Origin: an uncultured Verrucomicrobiales bacterium
GTDB lineage: Bacteria > Verrucomicrobiota > Verrucomicrobiia > Limisphaerales > UBA1100
Direction of reading: 5' to 3'
NCBI GenBank assembly: GCA_913048135.1
Contig: CAJWVY010000005.1
Location: 1 to 43,147 of the forward strand
Length of the DNA stretch: 43,147 bases
Below are positions 1 through 7,189 of the stretch, piece after piece. Positions within the stretch are counted from its first letter, which is position 1; each line of letters begins with the position of its first letter. A program made the position numbers and the translations under genes. A model generated the notes under the pieces. That model did no database searches. It was given only the letters and a program-made list of their open reading frames with translations, and was not told the origin of the DNA.

Positions 1-127
1 GGGCGGGGACCTTCTTGATGTCGCGCTCGCCCACGGCCTTAAACTCGCGCGCGGTGTCGAGCACGGCGGTCAGTTCCTCGGCTGTGAGGCTTTCGATATC
101 CAGCAGATGTTTGCGATGCCAGCTCAT
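1..127 (-). CDS. pyrB: Aspartate carbamoyltransferase catalytic subunit, N-terminal fragment
   Basis: Only the first 42 codons lie in the window; the gene runs off the left edge and is too short for the ORF track. The reverse-strand reading starts MSWHRKHLLDIESLT and continues through EELTAVLDTAREFK to IKKVPA, which matches the N-terminal helix of aspartate carbamoyltransferase. The family condenses carbamoyl phosphate with aspartate in the second committed step of pyrimidine synthesis, in the cytoplasm. The start codon overlaps the pyrR stop (ATGA arrangement), so the two are co-transcribed and probably translationally coupled. It would share control by the PyrR leader upstream of pyrR. The catalytic residues lie outside the window, so identity rests on the N-terminus and the pyrR context. 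Confidence 0.85.
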   Translation of the reverse strand, partial: MSWHRKHLLDIESLTAEELTAVLDTAREFKAVGERDIKKVPA

Positions 128-657
128 GGGGTTTGGATTACGACCGTCTCAGGCGCGCCGCGACCGTCGCAGCGCACTTCCACGCGTTCATCCGGGTGGG
201 TGGGTAAATTCTTGCCAACGAAATCCGGCCGGATGGGCAGCTCGCGATGGCCGCGATCAATCAACACGGCGAGACGGATGCACTTGGGCCGGCCGAACCC
301 GAGCAGGGCATCGATGGAGGCGCGCACCGTGCGACCGGTGGATAGCACGTCATCAACCAGCACAACCGTTTGGCCGGCCAGATCGCCGGGCAGCTCAGTG
401 GGGCGCAGCTCGCTCATGCCGCGCTGGGAAAGATCATCGCGATGCAGACCGGGCTCCACCGAGCCGGTGGCCACAGGATGACCGTACAAGCCGGCGAGCG
501 TTTCACTGAGTTGTTGCGCAAGCGCGACGCCGCCGCGTTGAATGCCCACGAGCATGAGCGAGGAACCCTCGGTGTGGGCTTCGGCAATCTCATGCGCCAC
601 CCGGCGCCAGGCGCGCCCGAGATCGGCAGCTTCCAGTACAATGCGTTCGTCAGTCAT
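124..657 (-). CDS. pyrR: PyrR bifunctional pyr operon regulator / uracil phosphoribosyltransferase
   Basis: PyrR binds pyr mRNA in a UMP/UTP-dependent way and, in many species, also converts uracil and PRPP to UMP. The type I phosphoribosyltransferase PRPP loop is clear (VVLVDDVLSTGRTVRASIDA), as are an early VGIQRGG segment and a GLHRDDL segment at the usual place for the family's YRDDL-like motif. Length (about 177 aa) is normal. The ORF track begins 4 codons upstream at a GTG abutting a run of seven T (mRNA sense). I prefer the ATG at 657 (MTDERIVLEAADLGRAW), where family similarity begins. No Shine-Dalgarno is obvious. It overlaps the downstream pyrB start, and a PyrR-site-like hairpin plus terminator-like hairpin lie directly upstream, which supports autoregulation. 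Confidence 0.93.
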   Translation of the reverse strand: MTDERIVLEAADLGRAWRRVAHEIAEAHTEGSSLMLVGIQRGGVALAQQLSETLAGLYGHPVATGSVEPGLHRDDLSQRGMSELRPTELPGDLAGQTVVLVDDVLSTGRTVRASIDALLGFGRPKCIRLAVLIDRGHRELPIRPDFVGKNLPTHPDERVEVRCDGRGAPETVVIQTP

Positions 658-669
658 GGTGGCGGGCAC

Positions 670-700
670 AAAAAAAGCCGCGCGGCCGCGCTTGCGCGCG
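670..700 (-). terminator. Terminator-like hairpin in the pyr leader
   Basis: In mRNA sense a GC-only stretch (CGCGCGCAAGCGCGGCCGCGCGGC) is followed directly by seven U, then the pyrR start 12 nt later. Several stems can form, including a 6-bp CGCGCG/CGCGCG stem and a CGCGC-GCAA-GCGCG tetraloop hairpin. A GC-rich stem plus a U-run just upstream of the first gene is the layout of an attenuator. The GCGGCC inside it is perfectly complementary to GGCCGC in the 3' half of the upstream PyrR hairpin, so mutually exclusive folds are possible. Function is inferred. Confidence 0.6.
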
Positions 701-736
701 AATCCAACGCGGAGTTGATCCGTTTCGTGTCATCGA

Positions 737-767
737 CCTTGGCGGCCTCGCAGGACCGCATTAAAGG
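737..767 (-). promoter_or_regulatory. PyrR-binding RNA hairpin (pyr leader)
   Basis: The transcript reads CCUUUAAUGCGG, UCCUGCGAGG, CCGCCAAGG. It folds as an outer CCUU/AAGG stem, an internal loop and an inner GCGG/CCGC stem capped by UCCUGCGAGG. This agrees with the known PyrR-site loop consensus UCCNGNGAGG and with the CCUU...AAGG frame seen in other pyr leaders. It sits about 80 nt upstream of pyrR, just after the stop codon of the 70-aa gene. A terminator-like hairpin follows, so PyrR binding would be expected to favour termination when pyrimidines are plentiful. Confidence 0.8.
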
Positions 768-779
768 GCGTTCAAAATA

Positions 780-992
780 TTACGCCGTGGCGCGTTCGGC
801 TTGGCGGCGTTTGCGCCACTGCGACCGGTGGTTCACCATCCAGTCCGTGAGCGCTTCCTCAAACCCAATATCTACGCCGGCTTTTTCGGATTCTAGCCAT
901 TTATGCCGCATGATTTCCTCACGCTCCGCCAGAAACTCCCGGTAAAGCGTGGAATTCTTTAGCAAATCACTAGATGTCGCCGAATCCGCCAT
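780..992 (-). CDS. Small protein resembling the DUF4032 C-terminal motif
   Basis: A 70-aa soluble protein of unknown function. The central segment EIMRHKWLESEKAGVDIGFE, followed by EALTDW, resembles the EhrWylSEqaGrDvGleeA pattern I recall from the C-terminus of DUF4032 proteins, here without the large N-terminal part. The C-terminus is basic (HRSQWRKRRQAE). There is no signal peptide or membrane segment. It is transcribed in the direction of pyrR and ends just before the pyr leader, but the leader suggests pyrR has its own control. The likely promoter lies in 993-1127, where TTGCGT and TATTGT hexamers occur 16 bases apart on this strand. No molecular role can be assigned, though the conserved motif makes a real gene likely. 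Confidence 0.7.
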   Translation of the reverse strand: MADSATSSDLLKNSTLYREFLAEREEIMRHKWLESEKAGVDIGFEEALTDWMVNHRSQWRKRRQAERATA

Positions 993-1127
993 AAGCGTGT
1001 TCCAATAGGACGTGTTGCGTACACGAACCCTTCATTGAAAACAATACATTATTGGCGAAAAAACGCAAATTGACGGCCGATTTTTCGGCAAACAGCCGTG
1101 AATAACCGGTGAATAGCGGGAATAATC

Positions 1128-2177
1128 CTAATCCAACACCTCGCGCAGAGTCGCCGCCACTTTCCCAAATGCCTCCGCCGGAGCACTTTCGGGCGCACTG
1201 ACTACCACCGGTACACCGGCATCGCCGCCTTCGCGGATTTCAGTGAAGATCGGCACCTCGCCCAGAAAGGTCGTGCCCTGATTCTGCGCCTCGGCCGCAC
1301 CACCGCCGTGGCCGAAAATCTCCACGCGCTCACCACCCGGGGCGGTGAAGTAGCTCATGTTTTCCACGATGCCCAGCAACGGCACGTTCACGCGCTCAAA
1401 CATCGCGATGCCTTTGCGCACCACGCCGAGCGACGCCTCCTGCGGTGTGGTGACCACCACGCCGCCATCGAGCGGCACCGTTTGGCAAAGGGACAACTGC
1501 GCGTCGCCTGTGCCCGGCGGCAGATCCACCAGCAAATAATCCAGCGTGCCCCAATCTACCTGCAGCACAAATTGCTGGATGGTTTTCATGATCATCGGCC
1601 CGCGCCAAATCACCGGCTGATCGCCCTCCAGCAGGAAGCCCATGCTCATCAGCTTCACGCCGTGGTTCATTAACGGGACGAGTTTTTCTTCCGGACTCAC
1701 CAAGGGCCGTTCGTTCACGCCCATCATCAGCGGCACGCTGGGGCCGTAGATGTCGCAATCGAGCAGGCCCACTTCGGCACCGGTTTGCGCTAGCGCGCAG
1801 GCGAGGTTTACCGAGCAGGTGCTCTTGCCCACGCCGCCTTTGCCGGAGGCTACGGCGATCACCTTGTTGATGCCGGGAATCCTGTTGGGCTTGGCCTGCC
1901 CCCCGCCTGCGGGTGCCTGACCGGCCGGCGGCATCTTCACCTGCACCATGGCGCGCTCGATGCCGTCCAACACTTTCACCGCCGCCTCGCACTCCGCCTT
2001 CAACTGCGCAGCCACCTCGGGATTGTGGGTCGTCAACTCAAGGTCAATGCCTGCCGATCCGTTGGCCGCCGCCACGCCTTTAACCAACCCGAACGACACA
2101 ATGTCGCGCGAGTAGCCTGGATAATTTACGCCCTTCAGCGTCTCTTTAATTTGCTCTTCGAGATTCATGTTACGCAT
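1128..2177 (-). CDS. apbC: Mrp/ApbC Fe-S cluster carrier P-loop ATPase
   Basis: Cytosolic ATPase of the Mrp/NBP35 class that carries and transfers Fe-S clusters. An N-terminal MIP18-like (DUF59) domain spans roughly residues 5-85, followed by a Gln/Gly/Pro-rich linker. A ParA/MinD-type NTPase then begins with the deviant Walker A VASGKGGVGKSTCSVNLA. The segments GLLDCDIYGPSVP, LLVDLPPGTGDAQL and VENMSYF are typical. The CxxC ligand pair found in many Mrp proteins is not seen after VENMSYF, so cluster binding may differ. Length (349 aa) is normal. Two starts are possible: ATG 2177 overlapping the upstream gene, or ATG 2168 (MNLEEQIKETL). It overlaps the 3' end of the desulfurase-like gene, so the two are translationally coupled and probably functionally linked. 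Confidence 0.93.
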   Translation of the reverse strand: MRNMNLEEQIKETLKGVNYPGYSRDIVSFGLVKGVAAANGSAGIDLELTTHNPEVAAQLKAECEAAVKVLDGIERAMVQVKMPPAGQAPAGGGQAKPNRIPGINKVIAVASGKGGVGKSTCSVNLACALAQTGAEVGLLDCDIYGPSVPLMMGVNERPLVSPEEKLVPLMNHGVKLMSMGFLLEGDQPVIWRGPMIMKTIQQFVLQVDWGTLDYLLVDLPPGTGDAQLSLCQTVPLDGGVVVTTPQEASLGVVRKGIAMFERVNVPLLGIVENMSYFTAPGGERVEIFGHGGGAAEAQNQGTTFLGEVPIFTEIREGGDAGVPVVVSAPESAPAEAFGKVAATLREVLD

Positions 2178-3318
2178 CCCACGTTGGCGACAGGGTGCGG
2201 AGTTTGTCGACCTGTTTGTCGATGATCTCTAGCACGTGGTCGACGTCCGCCGTAGTGGTGTCGCGGCCGAGGGAGAGGAGAACGTTGCCCTTGGCTTGGG
2301 CTGCGTCAAGCCCGATCGCCGCGAGCGCGGGGGGGATGGCGAGGTTTTGCATCACACACGCCGCGCCACTGGCGATCGCCACCCCCTGCATGTCCAACGC
2401 CAGTGCCAGTCCCTCGCCTTCCAGACCGGCCAATGAATAATTCAACTGCGTCGGCAACCGATCCGGACCGGGCTCCGGGCCGTTCAATGTCATCTGTTCA
2501 ATCCGCTCCAGCAAACCGCCATGCAGTTGCTGTTGGAGTGGAGTCACCTCGATCGCCGGCAAGGCCGAGGCCGCGCCCGCACCGACGATGGCCGCGAGAT
2601 TCTCCGTGCCGGCCCGCAATCCGCCCTGTTGTACGCCGCCATGCAATTGCGGGGCCAAGGGCACGCGCGGATTGCGGTATAACACCCCCACACCTTGCGG
2701 TCCGCCAAAACGGTGCGGGGCCAGAGTGAGCAGGGAGATGGAATGCGCCGTCACATCCACCGGCAACCACCCGCCGCTGGCAGTAGCATCGATCAGCAAC
2801 GGAATGCCACGTTCGCCCGCCAAGGCGCCAAGTGCGGGGAGGTTTTGCACGGCACCGAGATCATGATTGGCGTGGTGCGTGGCGATGAGGATGGTTTGCT
2901 TGGTGATCGCCTCCGTCACGGCTCCAACAGACAAACGTCCCTCGCGATCCACGGGCACGCGCGTGGCTGTGAAACCCTGTTGTTCGAGCCAGGCAACCGA
3001 TTGGTCAATCGAGGGATGTTCGATGTTCGAAAGAATCAGGTGCGTGCCGCGTTCGCGTTGGGCCTCGGCGACGCCTTTGACCGCGAGGTTATTGGCCTCC
3101 GTGCCGGAACTGGTGAATACCAGATCGTCCGCCGGCGCGCCGATCATCGCGGCGCATTGGGCGGCGGCTGTGTCGAGGGCTTCGCGAGCCTTGAGCCCGT
3201 GCCGATGCAGGGAGGCCGCATTACCGTGAATCTCCTCCAGCCACGGACGCATCGCCGCGCTCACTTCGGGAGCCAGCGGCCCGCCCGAGAGATGATCCAG
3301 ATACACGCGGCGTTTCAT
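2170..3318 (-). CDS. NifS/IscS-like class V aminotransferase with the PLP lysine replaced
   Basis: A 382-aa protein with the full fold of a NifS/IscS cysteine desulfurase: TSSGTEANN, IEHPSI, PLLIDATASGGW, HGGVQQGGLRAGTEN and a C-terminal SGAACVM loop with Cys321 where the persulfide cysteine sits. The PLP lysine segment, normally SxHKxxGPKGxG, reads APHRFGGPQGVG; the codon is CGT (Arg203). The pyridine-stacking Gln after the Asp is Ala180, and the N-terminal DNNATTP-like motif is DHLSGGP. Family knowledge says lysine is needed for the internal aldimine, so ordinary desulfurase chemistry is doubtful. A Lys codon (AAR) to CGT needs more than one base change, so a simple sequencing error is unlikely. 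It overlaps the Mrp gene and may be a scaffold, regulator or differently acting paralogue in Fe-S metabolism. Confidence 0.85.
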   Translation of the reverse strand: MKRRVYLDHLSGGPLAPEVSAAMRPWLEEIHGNAASLHRHGLKAREALDTAAAQCAAMIGAPADDLVFTSSGTEANNLAVKGVAEAQRERGTHLILSNIEHPSIDQSVAWLEQQGFTATRVPVDREGRLSVGAVTEAITKQTILIATHHANHDLGAVQNLPALGALAGERGIPLLIDATASGGWLPVDVTAHSISLLTLAPHRFGGPQGVGVLYRNPRVPLAPQLHGGVQQGGLRAGTENLAAIVGAGAASALPAIEVTPLQQQLHGGLLERIEQMTLNGPEPGPDRLPTQLNYSLAGLEGEGLALALDMQGVAIASGAACVMQNLAIPPALAAIGLDAAQAKGNVLLSLGRDTTTADVDHVLEIIDKQVDKLRTLSPTWDA

Positions 3319-3342
3319 GCAGGGAGCGTGGACGGGGGAGGG

Positions 3343-4761
3343 TTACTTGAGCAACGACAAATATTTCGACAACACGCCGATGTGGTCGATGAATGTTCTG
3401 GTTTCCACACGATCCCCGAAGGTCATCCCGCGGGTTTCGAGTTTGGCTCGGGTGATCCAGCGGCCTTGAGCGTCCTGCGCAGCGATCACGGTTCGGACCT
3501 GTTTCTCCATGGACTCGGCGCGCGCGGCGCGTTGGGCGGCGGTGAGCGTCTTGGGTGTTTGTGCGGCGAGCCAGGCGGTGCGGCCTTGTTTACGCACAGC
3601 TTCGAAATAGCGAATCATACTCTCCACGCCATAGGAACTTTGGAAGCTGTAATGCGTGGGCATATCGTTGTCCCGATAGGTCAGCTGATATTCCTTCGTG
3701 AAATACAGCGGCCGGTTGGTTTGTAGTTCGTAAAACCGCGCCCACTTGCCCGGTGCGATGGCCGAGCGTCGGTACCAATGCACGGCGGGCGCCACGGCGT
3801 TCAGGTATTTGGCGTCGCCCGTGGCGAGATACAGATCGATCAAGGTGCGACAGGCGCCGACGCTTTCGCCGCCGGTGACCGAGGGAGGCTCAAACTTGCG
3901 CGCCCATGCTGGCTCCATGCGGGCGTTGTATTGCTGGGCCCACACCGGCTGCGGCTCGGGCATTTGCGCGCGCAAAATGAATTCGCCGCCGCGCCGTGCC
4001 GCCTGCAGGTATTCCGGTCTGGCGGTCACCCGATGCGCTTCCAGCGCGAGCAACACGCAGTCGCGATGGGAGTTGTCATTGAACGTGTAGTGGTTGATGT
4101 AGTTGGCCTTGGGATACACGCGCGACCACGTTTTGGGATAGCGCGCGGGCAGCACGGGAAAATCCTGCGGCTGTTTGGGCACGCCGTCGTACCGCTGCGG
4201 CCAGGCGCCGTTGGGGTACTGGGCCTCGAGCAATTTGCGCAGGCCCACATCGCGCGCGCGGCGGATGGCCTGTTCGCGCGGCGTGTTGCCCGTGGCCACC
4301 TCGCCGAGTGCCAGCAGAAAACGCAGGCAGCTTTGCGAGGTGTTGTCGTCGAAGGTCGAAATGTTTCGGCGCAGCGTCCTTTGTGGGTCGCGGAAGTCAT
4401 GTCGGTAATCCCAGCCGCCACTGGCCAGCTGCGCCTTGGCAAGCGCGCCGCCGGCGGCCAGCGCGTGGTCCAGCAGCGCGGGTTCGCCCGTGCGTTGGTA
4501 GGCTTCCAAAAAAGCCATACCCATCGAAGGCGTGCCCGGCGGCTGCAGCCACATCATCGATCGGCTCGCGCGGTTTTCGCCCGCGACCAGTTGCAGGTCT
4601 TTGGAGTAACGCCACAAATATCCGCCTTCCGCCGAGATCGACCGCATAAACGCCGCCCCCTTCAACAACGCCCCCCGCGCCTGACCTTGCGTGTCTGCGG
4701 CTCGCGCGGAGAACACGGCCAACACGCCCAGCATGGTGAGCATGAAAATCATTCGGTTCAT
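3343..4761 (-). CDS. Exported pectate lyase-like protein (PL10 type)
   Basis: A 472-aa protein with a Sec signal peptide (MNRMIFMLTMLGVLAVFSARA). The alpha/alpha-toroid-type body carries PL10 pectic acid lyase hallmarks: PNGAWPQRYDG, YINHYTFNDNS, WAQQYNARMEPAWARKFEPP and TGGESVG. The family cleaves polygalacturonate by beta-elimination using Ca2+, outside the cytoplasm. Some motif positions differ from the consensus I recall (WCAQHD is WAQQYN here; ITFND is YTFND), so substrate range may differ. A final region of about 75 residues (ESMEKQVRTVIAAQDAQGRW) resembles another partial helical repeat. It is divergent from fabI with about 80 bp between, and is not clearly part of an operon. Function as a pectin- or uronate-polymer lyase is family-based. 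Confidence 0.8.
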   Translation of the reverse strand: MNRMIFMLTMLGVLAVFSARAADTQGQARGALLKGAAFMRSISAEGGYLWRYSKDLQLVAGENRASRSMMWLQPPGTPSMGMAFLEAYQRTGEPALLDHALAAGGALAKAQLASGGWDYRHDFRDPQRTLRRNISTFDDNTSQSCLRFLLALGEVATGNTPREQAIRRARDVGLRKLLEAQYPNGAWPQRYDGVPKQPQDFPVLPARYPKTWSRVYPKANYINHYTFNDNSHRDCVLLALEAHRVTARPEYLQAARRGGEFILRAQMPEPQPVWAQQYNARMEPAWARKFEPPSVTGGESVGACRTLIDLYLATGDAKYLNAVAPAVHWYRRSAIAPGKWARFYELQTNRPLYFTKEYQLTYRDNDMPTHYSFQSSYGVESMIRYFEAVRKQGRTAWLAAQTPKTLTAAQRAARAESMEKQVRTVIAAQDAQGRWITRAKLETRGMTFGDRVETRTFIDHIGVLSKYLSLLK

Positions 4762-4842
4762 GCGGCGAGCCTACCACCCCTCGCGCCACGGAACAATTGC
4801 GCCTTGCGCGGTCGGTCAGTTTTCCGTAGGGCTGGCGGGGTC

Positions 4843-5616
4843 ATGGGCATTTTATCCGGCAAAAAAGGTGTGGTGTTTGGCGTGGCCAACAAGCGTTCGA
4901 TCGCGTGGGCAATTGCGCAGGCGTGGAAGGACGAAGGCGCGGAGCTGGCGTTCACCTATCAGGGCGAGCGACTGAAGGATAACGTGACTCAACTGGCCGA
5001 GACATTTGGCCAGGACACATTGATCACCGAGTGTGACGTGACACAGGATGATCATATTGATCGGGTGTTCAACGAGGTGGGGGAGAAGTTTGATGGTAAA
5101 CTGGATTTGATGCTGCACTCGGTGGCCTTTGCGCCAAAGGAGGCATTAGAAGGCACGTTTGTTGGTACCACGCGCGAGGCGTTTCGGCTGGCCCATGATG
5201 TGAGTGCGTATTCGCTGGTGGCGTTGAGTCGCGCGGCGGCGCCTTTGATGACCGATGGTGGCAGCATCGTGGCGATGAGTTATCTTGGCGCAGAACGGGT
5301 AGTGCCGCATTACAATGTAATGGGCGTGGCCAAGGCGTCGCTGGAAGCCAGCACACGGTATCTGGCTAGTGATTTGGGCGAACAAAAAATCCGTGTGAAC
5401 TGTATCAGCGCCGGCCCGGTTAATACGTTGGCCGCCCGCGGCATCGCCGGATTCACCAGCATGCTCAAGCATAACGCCGAGCACGCGCCGCTGAAGCGTA
5501 ATGTGCTACCTGAGGAATTGGGGGCCACGGGCGCGTTTCTCGCCAGTGACGGCGGCGCGGCGATCACCGGGCAGGTGTTGTACGTTGATTGCGGGTACCA
5601 GATCATGGGGATGTAG
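4843..5616 (+). CDS. fabI: Enoyl-[acyl-carrier-protein] reductase (NADH), FabI
   Basis: Catalyses the last reduction of each fatty-acid elongation cycle, trans-2-enoyl-ACP to acyl-ACP, in the cytoplasm. The ORF track shows a 612-aa frame, but FabI begins only at MGILSGKKGVVFGVANKRSIAWAI, preceded by a G-rich weak ribosome site (GGCGGGGTC). The protein is 257 aa, the usual length. Visible features are the FabI-type Rossmann nucleotide motif (GVANKRSIAW), LHSVAFAPK, SYLGAERVVPHYNVMGVAKA containing the Y-x6-K active-site pair, and the C-terminal GGAAITGQVLYVDCGYQIMGM. The upstream part of the long frame is antisense to the lyase gene and is discarded. fabI is apparently monocistronic or loosely followed by the peptidase gene 57 nt later. 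Confidence 0.96.
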   Translation: MGILSGKKGVVFGVANKRSIAWAIAQAWKDEGAELAFTYQGERLKDNVTQLAETFGQDTLITECDVTQDDHIDRVFNEVGEKFDGKLDLMLHSVAFAPKEALEGTFVGTTREAFRLAHDVSAYSLVALSRAAAPLMTDGGSIVAMSYLGAERVVPHYNVMGVAKASLEASTRYLASDLGEQKIRVNCISAGPVNTLAARGIAGFTSMLKHNAEHAPLKRNVLPEELGATGAFLASDGGAAITGQVLYVDCGYQIMGM

Positions 5617-5673
5617 GCCGGGCAGATTTCTGCTTGGAATTAAAACCGCTTCATTGTGTCATGGCACTTCGCC

Positions 5674-7140
5674 ATGGCGATCTTCTCCCATATGGCTCCG
5701 GTTCCGCCGGGGTTTAAACCTAAGTGGCGTGATTACCTGGAGGAACACGTGGCTTTGTACCGTCGAATGCCGGAGGAGCTGACTCTGTGCGTCGAGGAAC
5801 TAGTGCCATGGTTCATTAAAAAGGTGACATGGAAGTGGGAGCCTTGGGTTGGCCCCAAGCCGGACGAGGAGATGGCCAAAGTGTGCGTGTCTTTTCTGGC
5901 ATGTCTATTAATTGTAAACCGGTCAAAAAAAGATTTAGAGCACTTCCACACCTTCGTATTTCACCCCGCAACGCTTAAAGACGATAATGGTAAAACATGG
6001 GCAGGCCATGCAAGTCCACGGGGCCAGATCGAGCAAAGTTGGCCTTCAACCCTTAGGGGAATGCAGGATGGTGAGGATAATTATTGTGTGACCATTCATG
6101 AGTTTGTGCACATGATCGATTACCGTGACCGGTCCTTCGAAAGCGTTCCTCATTTCGATTCAAGTAGTGCCATCAGGGAGTACAGGGCGTTTTTAAAATC
6201 TGAATATAAAGACCTTTGTAAAGCTTGGGAAAAAGTGAGTGGATGTGCGGCGATTCGCAAATATGCTACGTCAGACAAAGCAGAATTTCTTACCTGCGCA
6301 ACCGAATCTTTTTTTGAAAACTCTGAAAGACTAAAGTTTTTGAGGCCCCAGGTTTATAGGTGGATGCAGCGAATTTATAAAATGGACCCCCACCAATGGG
6401 CGGAACGCCGCCAATGGGCGGAACGTGTGAGTCTCGGCGAACTCAAAAATATAAGAAATTATCAGTGGGACCAATGGGATTTTAAAACGACTTGGGACAG
6501 CAAAAGAAGCCACGCTGAATTATTGTGGCCACATGGAATCTCGGCAAAGGATTATCCTGCTTGGAATGCTGTTCAAGTAGAGCGGCGCCAGGGTGAAGAG
6601 CGAGCAAGAATTGAACGTGAAGCAAGAGAAGCGGCAGAAAGAGCGGCAAGAGAGAGAAAGGAAAAAAAAGAACGGGAGCGCAAGGAAAGAGAAGCGCGAG
6701 AAAAGAGGCTGGAAAAAGAAGAGCGTGAACGTAGAGAAGAAGCAGAGCGAAAGCAGCGAGAGCGTTATTTATTGAACAACAGAACTGTGATCGTTGAATA
6801 TCCCAATGGAATGCCACAGCTGAAATACAAGCTGGTGGACGGCCACCGCGAGGGCCTGATGCAGCGATGGGACGAGCAAGGTAACTTGCGCGAGGAGACC
6901 GAATACAGTCGCGGGCGAAAACAAGGCATGGTCACCTATTACTATCCCGATGGGCAAAAGGAGATGGTAGGGTTTTACATCTTGGACGAGCGAGCGGGTT
7001 TATGGCGTGGCTGGCATGAGGACGGGACAAAAAGTTTTCAGAGCCGATATCGTGATGGACAATTGCACCAGTGGAAGCAATATCGGCACGATGGTACGGA
7101 TCAAACCTACAGCCGCGCGAAAAACCGTTTTGGCCGGTGA
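5674..7140 (+). CDS. MtfA-like zinc peptidase with charged coiled coil and MORN-like repeats
   Basis: About 488 aa from ATG 5674 (GTG 5656 and ATG 5692 are alternatives). Residues about 20-240 resemble MtfA (peptidase M90). They contain the zinc motif HEFVH (142-146) plus Asp149, a downstream AEFLTCATESFFE where a third ligand Glu is expected, and VYRWMQRIYKMDP at the domain end. Residues about 303-367 are almost purely Glu/Arg/Lys/Ala, a long charged helix. Residues about 373-478 contain at least three YwqK/MORN-like units (YPNGMPQLKY, YYPDGQKEMVGFY, WHEDGTKSFQSRY). There is no signal peptide. Base composition is visibly more AT-rich than the neighbours between about 5900 and 6770, which suggests acquisition. 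MtfA is a cytosolic protease known in enterobacterial glucose-PTS control; that role need not apply here. Confidence 0.8.
   Translation: MAIFSHMAPVPPGFKPKWRDYLEEHVALYRRMPEELTLCVEELVPWFIKKVTWKWEPWVGPKPDEEMAKVCVSFLACLLIVNRSKKDLEHFHTFVFHPATLKDDNGKTWAGHASPRGQIEQSWPSTLRGMQDGEDNYCVTIHEFVHMIDYRDRSFESVPHFDSSSAIREYRAFLKSEYKDLCKAWEKVSGCAAIRKYATSDKAEFLTCATESFFENSERLKFLRPQVYRWMQRIYKMDPHQWAERRQWAERVSLGELKNIRNYQWDQWDFKTTWDSKRSHAELLWPHGISAKDYPAWNAVQVERRQGEERARIEREAREAAERAARERKEKKERERKEREAREKRLEKEERERREEAERKQRERYLLNNRTVIVEYPNGMPQLKYKLVDGHREGLMQRWDEQGNLREETEYSRGRKQGMVTYYYPDGQKEMVGFYILDERAGLWRGWHEDGTKSFQSRYRDGQLHQWKQYRHDGTDQTYSRAKNRFGR
6393..6425 (+). repeat. In-frame 18-bp tandem duplication in the MtfA-like gene
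   Basis: CCAATGGGCGGAACG occurs at 6393 and again at 6411, an exact 15-base copy with an 18-base period. It encodes consecutive HQWAER-RQWAER just after the peptidase domain. It keeps the reading frame and looks like a recent slippage event. Confidence 0.85.
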
Positions 7141-7189
7141 CACGCTTGGGCGTTGGCAAGGACGCGGCACGAGCGTACGGTAGGGGCCG

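Noticed and set aside
1098-1124. GTGAATA/GTGAATA/GGGAATA direct repeats as iterons
   Set aside because: Three short imperfect copies without DnaA boxes or a replication gene; probably chance.
3778-4842. N-terminal 355 residues of the 612-aa ORF that ends as FabI
   Set aside because: This part is antisense to the pectate lyase gene and has the low-complexity His/Arg/Gly look of a shadow frame; FabI similarity starts at 4843.
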